Assembly: GCA_910579275.1 (NCBI GenBank)
Contig: CAJTTO010000075.1
Span: forward strand, 1-10,537
Source of the DNA: an uncultured Lachnospiraceae bacterium
GTDB lineage: Bacteria; Bacillota; Clostridia; Lachnospirales; Lachnospiraceae
Length of the DNA stretch: 10,537 nucleotides
Direction of reading: 5' to 3'
A model generated the notes under the pieces. It did not search any database. It saw only the letters and a program-made list of their open reading frames with translations, and was not told where the DNA came from. Shown here piece by piece: positions 6,901 to 10,537 of this stretch. Made by a program: the position numbers and the translations under genes. The first letter of the stretch is position 1, and every line of letters starts with the position of its first letter.

Positions 6901-8523
6901 TATAATGAAGACCTGAAGAAAGCGATGGAACTGGCCGAGGAAGGGACGTTCAGCAGGGAGTTCCTCCGGGAAATCGAGCAGATGGGAATTGATGGCGCAG
7001 GATATCTGCACAAGATTGTTGAAGCGGCAGAATCGAACAGCGCGGACTTCGATGAGATAATGGAGGCGTGGGCTGCAAGGGCAAAGTCAATAGACATGCT
7101 GTCGGATACCAAGGCTGAAATAGAAACCGGCTGCAGCGAAATAAAGGAAGACCTTATAAGTGCGACAGGCGAGTCTGTTGCAGGGATGAAAAGTGAACTG
7201 GAACATGGGCTTGGTGGTGTGGCGGACACGGCAGAGAGGGAAGGGGAAAAAATAGGCACCAATACGGGCGCGGGGCTTAAGCGCGGGCTGACGCGTAAAA
7301 TGCGCGAGACCGAGACGGTTGCAGCCGGCGGAATGAAATCCGTTTATAACGCCATGAAACAGGCAATGGACATCCATTCACCGTCAAAAAAGACGGAATA
7401 TCTCGGAGAGCAGACAGGAGAAGGCTATAACATCGGGCTGATGGAAACCCTTGAGGAAGGCGCGGAACAGATCCATGAGACCATGGATGAAATCCTTGAC
7501 TATGATTATGATAACGTCGTAGACGGACAGACCGAAGTGGCAGAGTCTGTTGACAGGCTTACTGCGGTATTTACGGATCAGAGCGGCGTGCTGGCTGACG
7601 CAGGCAATGCCATGCTTGAGTATATGGTGCTGGGCGTGGAACTTGATGAATCTGTGGAAAAGACTGCCGAGAGGGTGGATCGTCTTAAGGAGACATACGA
7701 AAAAACAAGAGAGGAAGCAGAGCAGTCAATCGACTCACAGGTCAAGCTGTTTGACAAGCTGGAAATGAAGTCGGATGTGACGCTGAAGGACATGATTGAG
7801 AGCCTGCGTTCACAGACCGCATATTTTATGACATACGGTGCAGACCTGAACAAGGCTTCCGAGCTCGCACAGCAGGGACTGCTTGACAAGGGGCTCCTCG
7901 GCGCGATCCAGAAAATGGGGCTTGACGGGGCAGGATATCTGCATGAACTGGTCATTGCGGCGCAGCAGGACAGTACTACATTTACTGCCGTCATGAGCGA
8001 ATGGGCAGCGATGGATCAGACAAAGACGAACCTGTCCGCGACAATGGCAGGCATAGAGATGCTGTATGGGGACAAGATGGACGAAGTCGCAGAGCTGCAG
8101 AAAGTAAAGGACAAGGAAATTGAGACCCAGACTGAGAAAACCACGACAAACGCAAAGACGACAGTGAACGATTCCCTTAGTGACATTGTATCGAGGACAT
8201 CGGAGGGGATTGACAGCATAACGGAACTGGTGTCGGCGAAATCCCCCGAAGTGGAAAATGCAGTCACAGACCTTTGCGGCGTGGCTGTCGAGGGGTTCAA
8301 AAAGTCGCTTGGGATAGATGCACAGGGAAAATCAAAGGTATTTGCAACAATTGGGTACAGCATTCCGCAGGGCATTGCGGAAGGAATCCATGACGGACAG
8401 GCAATTGTCACTGATGCAGTCAGACAGGTGATTGAAAAGTCAATCAGTGAAATAGACTTCGGCGGTCTGTCCGATACCATAGTAAGCAAAATTAACAAGG
8501 AACTGGGAGGGCTGATGGACTGA
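3982..8523 (+). CDS. Tail tape measure protein, TP901-type
   Basis: A 1513-residue protein that sets tail length and leaves the tail during DNA injection. Residues 1 to about 205 are a long charged coiled coil. Residues about 241-480 match the TP901 tape-measure core (MGANFESAMSNVAATMG, LAGYDAEKAAQTLPKVLDLA, NNGIKSAEGGTHLRNIL, ending near FNKTDIAAVNALLKG). Hydrophobic segments follow at about 606-625 and 662-683 (the latter PAGLVTAIAAVTAALATYIV), as often seen in tape measures and probably involved in membrane passage. Further helices include a tandem heptad pair, LSAEYES/LSAEYEE (871-884). The C-terminal half holds two copies of an LFDKLE helical module, each followed by an SPSK-type beta-hairpin segment. 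Using about 0.15 nm per residue, the tail would be near 225 nm. The start is set by AGGGG at 3970-3974; the stop overlaps the next start (TGATG). No lysozyme or peptidase motif was seen. Confidence 0.95.
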   Translation: MGKNKIGANIVLEGEAEYRKALKNINSEQRELRSEMKLCSSAFNGQQNSTAALTKKGEILSRQYEAQARKVEIYSQAVEEAGKNEQKAGEKVDSLKAELEAANRKMEEMSASADTSNEALEEQQKIIEELKNKLALAEDGYNRAQIVTNNWQTSMNEAEAGLNDLSREIQNNDRYLDEARNSMDGCADSIDEYGNEVEEAQEQTSTFADVLKAELVGEAVKKGIGMVVDGLKNITMTAISMGANFESAMSNVAATMGITSDEIHSGSAAYETLENAAKECGKSTKYSASEAADALNYLALAGYDAEKAAQTLPKVLDLAAAGGMELAEASDLVTDSMAALGMETDELDNYIDEMARTAQKSNTSVAQLGAATLVCAGTASLTGQSLETMNAELGVLANNGIKSAEGGTHLRNILLSLSAPTDTAAGFIQELGLQVFDSTGNMRDLNDIMVDLNGAMEGMSGDAKTNYISRIFNKTDIAAVNALLKGTGIEFDNLKGELLNCEGAAKDMAETMGDNLNGKVTILNSALEGLGITGYEKIEGVLKKSVEAATDSVGRLQDSMENGRLGDAMDDMAEALGEAAEKAIGFGEDALPVLVDGLSWIIENSDLIISGIAGITAANIAHGKVIPLITEVTKAWDAYKTANQGATVAQWALNAAKNAFSPAGLVTAIAAVTAALATYIVLMDSAYKDTKRFIDSANSSIDTLNQNAQARKDSTADAKMETEIVKKLTNEMKQLNAQEKLSVEEKSRMKVIVDQLNTAMPELNLSIDEQTGKLQQSNEEIEKYIENLKRRNEQAAYEDRLQQIINGQQEAEKLLEQSEEKYNSFVANLEESDPWWTRMNVFDAFGTMLDASQLNQLNDVRAESTQIVSDLSAEYESLSAEYEEFLKVENDVADGTEDLNQVMVEYKGTAYAVSAQVADSMAQLDSSYAEAYEKAKESIEGQVGLFDKLEVKCDETVEQMADNMQKQAETMSTYNEDLKKAMELAEEGTFSREFLREIEQMGIDGAGYLHKIVEAAESNSADFDEIMEAWAARAKSIDMLSDTKAEIETGCSEIKEDLISATGESVAGMKSELEHGLGGVADTAEREGEKIGTNTGAGLKRGLTRKMRETETVAAGGMKSVYNAMKQAMDIHSPSKKTEYLGEQTGEGYNIGLMETLEEGAEQIHETMDEILDYDYDNVVDGQTEVAESVDRLTAVFTDQSGVLADAGNAMLEYMVLGVELDESVEKTAERVDRLKETYEKTREEAEQSIDSQVKLFDKLEMKSDVTLKDMIESLRSQTAYFMTYGADLNKASELAQQGLLDKGLLGAIQKMGLDGAGYLHELVIAAQQDSTTFTAVMSEWAAMDQTKTNLSATMAGIEMLYGDKMDEVAELQKVKDKEIETQTEKTTTNAKTTVNDSLSDIVSRTSEGIDSITELVSAKSPEVENAVTDLCGVAVEGFKKSLGIDAQGKSKVFATIGYSIPQGIAEGIHDGQAIVTDAVRQVIEKSISEIDFGGLSDTIVSKINKELGGLMD
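6592..6633 (+). repeat. Tandem 21-bp repeat (two heptads) in the tape measure gene
   Basis: Two adjacent 21-base units (6592-6612 and 6613-6633) match at 16 of 21 positions and encode LSAEYES and LSAEYEE, residues 871-884. Most differences are third-codon changes, so the two heptads are kept at protein level. The unit length equals two turns of a coiled coil and is the kind of step by which tape measure length can change without breaking the helix. Confidence 0.7.
6775..7124 (+). repeat. Tape measure module, copy A (LFDKLE helical domain)
   Basis: Residues about 932-1048. The copy runs from YEKAKESIEGQ through LFDKLEVKCDETVEQM, MSTYNEDLKKAMELAEEG and MGIDGAGYLHKIVEAA to MEAWAARAK. It aligns with copy B at 7696-8058. 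Two DNA stretches are identical between copies at a constant offset of 933 bases: an 18-mer (6814-6831) and a 14-mer (6997-7010). The copy is followed by an MDIHSPSKKTEYLGEQTGEG segment (from about residue 1129), which also has a counterpart after copy B. Confidence 0.85.
7696..8058 (+). repeat. Tape measure module, copy B (LFDKLE helical domain)
   Basis: Residues about 1239-1359. It runs from YEKTREEAEQSIDSQ through LFDKLEMKSDVTLKDM, FMTYGADLNKASELAQQG and MGLDGAGYLHELVIAA to MSEWAAMDQ. Copy B has four extra residues near its start, and the rest aligns with copy A without gaps at an offset of 311 codons. The identical DNA stretches are at 7747-7764 and 7930-7943. The downstream IDAQGKSKVFATIGYSIPQG stretch (from about residue 1445) corresponds to the SPSK segment after copy A, but has lost the SPSK residues. 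Confidence 0.85.
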
Positions 8524-9320
8524 TGAGGACATTTTATTTGCAGAATGCTCTGGGACAGAAATGGAACCTGAATAACAGGAATTCCTTTTTGCATGATGTA
8601 AAGGGACTGGGACAGGCACATGCCACATCCTATACACAGATAGGAAACAGGTTCCTGGAGAAAAAGAACAGCCTTTCCCAGAAAAAGATAAGCGGAAAAA
8701 TCCGTTTCAGGGACTATGGGGAATTCAACAGGTTTTCAGGTTTTGTACAGCATAAGCCGCTTACCCTGATATATGGCGGCATGCTGTCAAAGGAGGACTG
8801 GTATCCGCCCATGTATCCGGGAGACAGGAGTTACTTGCTGGATGTGGCAATGACATCCATGGAAAAGTCGGAACTGGAGACCGGGGGGTTGTACAGCAAA
8901 ATCACGCTGGAGAGCATTGGGACATACTACCGGATGATCCATGTTGCCTCTGACGCGTCGGAAATAATCATTGAAAGCGATACCGTGCTGGAATGTGGCA
9001 TCAGTATAAAAATACCGGGACCATGCATAAACCCATCATACACACACTGCCTGAATGGGATTTCCAAATGCAGCGGACTTTTTAAGTGCGTGATTGGAGA
9101 AGGAAATACAATGGTCATTGACACGACAAAACTTCCATTTGAGATTAAGGAGTATTCAGCGGAAGGGCAGATAATAAGGAATCTGTATGGTACATCTGAC
9201 TTCTCGACAAAAAGATTTGTGATGCTCGGATATGGCACAAATAAAATTACATTTACACATGAAGGCGCGGGGGAAATTGCCGCATCAGTGGAGGCAAAGA
9301 TGGAATATGAGTCTGTATAA
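8523..9320 (+). CDS. Distal tail protein (Dit), siphovirus tail family
   Basis: A 265-residue protein of the siphovirus distal-tail family. Dit forms the hexameric hub at the tail tip that links the tube to the receptor-binding baseplate. Evidence: the position directly after the tape measure; an N-terminus FYLQNALGQKWNLNN, followed by GNRFLEKKNSLSQKKISGKIRF and a YGEFNRFSGFVQHKPLTLIY segment, the usual pattern of the N-terminal tail-type domain; then a beta-rich C-terminal part (IIIESDTVLECGISIKIPGP, VIDTTKLPFEIK, FVMLGYGTNKITFTHEG) resembling the galectin-like domain, ending in VEAKMEYESV. The start shares one base with the tape measure stop (TGATG), so translation is probably coupled. Length is within the usual range for Dit (about 230-300). 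It overlaps the start of the next gene by 14 bases. Confidence 0.85.
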   Translation: MRTFYLQNALGQKWNLNNRNSFLHDVKGLGQAHATSYTQIGNRFLEKKNSLSQKKISGKIRFRDYGEFNRFSGFVQHKPLTLIYGGMLSKEDWYPPMYPGDRSYLLDVAMTSMEKSELETGGLYSKITLESIGTYYRMIHVASDASEIIIESDTVLECGISIKIPGPCINPSYTHCLNGISKCSGLFKCVIGEGNTMVIDTTKLPFEIKEYSAEGQIIRNLYGTSDFSTKRFVMLGYGTNKITFTHEGAGEIAASVEAKMEYESV

Positions 9321-10491
9321 CGTTGAAATATTTAAGAAGGACTTTTCTTACCAGTCATCTTACCAGGTGGGTTCCCTGACATATGAATATGATTACCTGT
9401 CGCTGATAAGCAATAAGATACAGCTTCCGGACGTGGTTGAGGCACAGCAGGGTGACTATATACGGATAATGGGGGATGGTGACAGGGTATTTGGCATCAT
9501 TGACAGGGTGACAGAGTCTGACACCCTTTTCACGATAACATATAAGCCATTCCTTTCCCTGTTTGATGCCAATATGTACATGGACAGAACCGCGCTTTTG
9601 GGGATGAGTCTTGAGGAATGGATAAGGCATATAATACAGGAGCACTATGTGGACAGCGGCGACGATATGCAAAATTTAAAGGATGCTGACATCACAACGA
9701 CAAGCGAAACAATGAATGCGTGGCTGGACGTGGAATCCAATATAGAAAATCTGTATGAGCTGCTGAAAACGGCATTAAACAGATACGGTGTATCAGTGCG
9801 TGTGGATGTGAATGCTGCGTGCAGTGCCATAAGCATCAGGATAGGAAAGTCGGTGGCGGCAGAGAGAACCATCGAGGCAGACCTTCCCAACATCCTTTCA
9901 GGTGAATTTACCACAACAAACGGCAGTAAGTCGCCCATCAACAAACTATATGTTGTTAATGAAAAAAATGAAAGTGAACGTGCGGTGTACTACCTAACAC
10001 CTTCGGACAAGGTAACAAGGTTTCCTTTGGAGAGGATATCGCCGGTACGATTTAATACGGTTTATGTCAGCGTCAGTGAAGGTGGGAAATTTGAGGATGC
10101 CGCATACGAGAAGGCACGCACGGAGCTGACGACAGGGTATGACAACCTGATTGAACTTACAGTATTTAAAAATGACAGGATGGTCAATCCGGACGGATGG
10201 AATATCGGGGATGCGGTGCTGGTATTAAAAGGCGGAAAGGAATACAGGTCAGTCCTGACAGCAAAGAAGGTTAACGGACAGACAACGACCCTTGTCTTTG
10301 GCTCGATCCGCAGGGAACTAACGAAGTTATTGGCAAGAAAAGACCAAAAAAAACTGGACACAAAGGTAAAGAACCTTGAGAGCAGGGTAAACGACATCAG
10401 CAGTTCCGAACATAATAAGTGCTGGGATCACCTGTCGGTTCCCGTTTTGCCCACAACGATAGCCGCAAAAACGGTTTACTACATAGAGTAG
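9307..10491 (+). CDS. Tail hub/baseplate protein, ReqiPepy6 Gp37-like (putative)
   Basis: A 394-residue protein following Dit, where siphophages encode the tail-associated hub protein (Tal/gp27-type). The sequence resembles Gp37-like siphovirus tail proteins: an N-terminal SLYNVEIFKKDFSY, a barrel-like stretch with LPDVVEAQQGDYIRIMG and VFGIIDRVTESDTLFTITYKPFLSLFD, a helical middle (LEEWIRHIIQEHY; NIENLYELLKTALNRYGVSVRV), GSKSPINKLYVVNE, a KARTELTTGYDNLIELTVFKND segment and the late NIGDAVLVLKGGKEYRSVLTAKK strands. Residues about 345-370 look like a short coiled coil (KKLDTKVKNLESRVNDI), and about 25 residues follow. No Tal-type peptidase domain is present. The start at 9307 lies inside the Dit gene, with GGAGG at 9290-9294 twelve bases upstream (rather far). 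An upstream TTG at 9232 would add 25 residues unlike the family, so it was rejected. Confidence 0.75.
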   Translation: MSLYNVEIFKKDFSYQSSYQVGSLTYEYDYLSLISNKIQLPDVVEAQQGDYIRIMGDGDRVFGIIDRVTESDTLFTITYKPFLSLFDANMYMDRTALLGMSLEEWIRHIIQEHYVDSGDDMQNLKDADITTTSETMNAWLDVESNIENLYELLKTALNRYGVSVRVDVNAACSAISIRIGKSVAAERTIEADLPNILSGEFTTTNGSKSPINKLYVVNEKNESERAVYYLTPSDKVTRFPLERISPVRFNTVYVSVSEGGKFEDAAYEKARTELTTGYDNLIELTVFKNDRMVNPDGWNIGDAVLVLKGGKEYRSVLTAKKVNGQTTTLVFGSIRRELTKLLARKDQKKLDTKVKNLESRVNDISSSEHNKCWDHLSVPVLPTTIAAKTVYYIE

Positions 10492-10503
10492 TCTCGGAAA
10501 CTC
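10492..10503 (+). repeat. Right arm of the 12-bp inverted match (TCTCGGAAACTC)
   Basis: This is the exact reverse complement of 35-46 and begins directly after the TAG stop of the Gp37-like gene. If the element seen at the left edge is repeated here, this is its 5' arm and the matching 3' arm (GAGTTTCCGAGA) should lie just past base 10537. Confidence 0.45.
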
Positions 10504-10537
10504 ACTGAAGATGCAACAGAAAAACAGGCCATATAAA
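10492..10537 (+). other. Intergenic region with the 5' part of the edge-repeat element
   Basis: Forty-six bases follow the last gene. They contain GGAAA (10496-10500), CTGAAG (10505-10510) and GCCATATAAA (10528-10537). The left edge has GGAAA (1-5), CTGAAG (9-14) and GCCTTATAAA (14-23) in the same order. The right copy has about 17 extra bases between the last two blocks. An ATG at 10511 opens a frame to the window end, but it has no ribosome site and lies inside the element. No T-run for a terminator is visible. Confidence 0.4.

Noticed and set aside
7381..7396. CCGTC-AAAAAA-GACGG hairpin as a terminator or regulatory stem
   Set aside because: It lies inside the tape measure coding region and encodes the SPSKK motif; there is no following T-run, so the pairing is probably a by-product of the codons.
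10336..10360. A run of eight A in the Gp37-like gene (CAA AAA AAA CTG) as a second programmed frameshift site
   Set aside because: The -1 frame stops after about ten codons, nothing stem-like follows, and the gene's own frame continues with sensible sequence.
10511..10537. Start of a further gene (ATG CAA CAG ...) at the right edge
   Set aside because: There is no ribosome site, only nine codons are visible, and the stretch overlaps the repeated edge element.

Overview
The window is a compact, all-plus-strand block of late structural genes from a siphovirus-type tailed phage (Caudoviricetes), most likely a prophage of a Gram-positive Clostridia host. A Lachnospiraceae-like host fits the by-eye codon use (many AGG and ATA codons, roughly balanced base composition) and the purine-rich AGGAGG-type ribosome sites. 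No bacterial host gene is visible, so host and prophage status are inferences.

Layout: the left edge (1-74) is intergenic and holds part of a repeated element. It is followed by an HK97-fold major capsid protein (75-1259). Next is the neck and head-completion set: gp6-like connector (1259-1555), head-closure protein (1566-1901), HK97 gp10-like protein (1898-2359) and a tail terminator/completion candidate (2356-2706). Then come the major tail protein (2726-3340) and a tail assembly chaperone made in two forms, G (3355-3810) and a -1 frameshifted G-T fusion (to 3971). The remainder is the 1513-residue tape measure protein (3982-8523), the distal tail protein (8523-9320) and a Gp37-like tail hub/baseplate protein (9307-10491). 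The last 46 bases are intergenic. Most gene junctions overlap (TGATG, ATGA) or are separated by under 20 bases, so the block is probably read from one late transcript. I see no promoter, terminator, tRNA, integrase or CRISPR in it.

How the genes work together: the capsid protein builds the shell. The connector, closure, gp10-like and terminator proteins join the DNA-filled head to the tail. The major tail protein polymerises around the tape measure with help from the G and G-T chaperones, and Dit plus the Gp37-like protein form the tail tip.

The gene order is ordinary for such phages. Three points deserve a second look. (1) There is a textbook -1 frameshift signal, A AAA AAG followed by a stem, in the chaperone gene. 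(2) The C-terminal half of the tape measure contains two copies of a roughly 311-residue module. (3) A pair of related intergenic sequences sits at the two window edges, with an exact 12-bp inverted match and three collinear direct matches, which suggests a repeated hairpin-like element cut by both ends of the window. I found no convincing evidence of a wholly new system.
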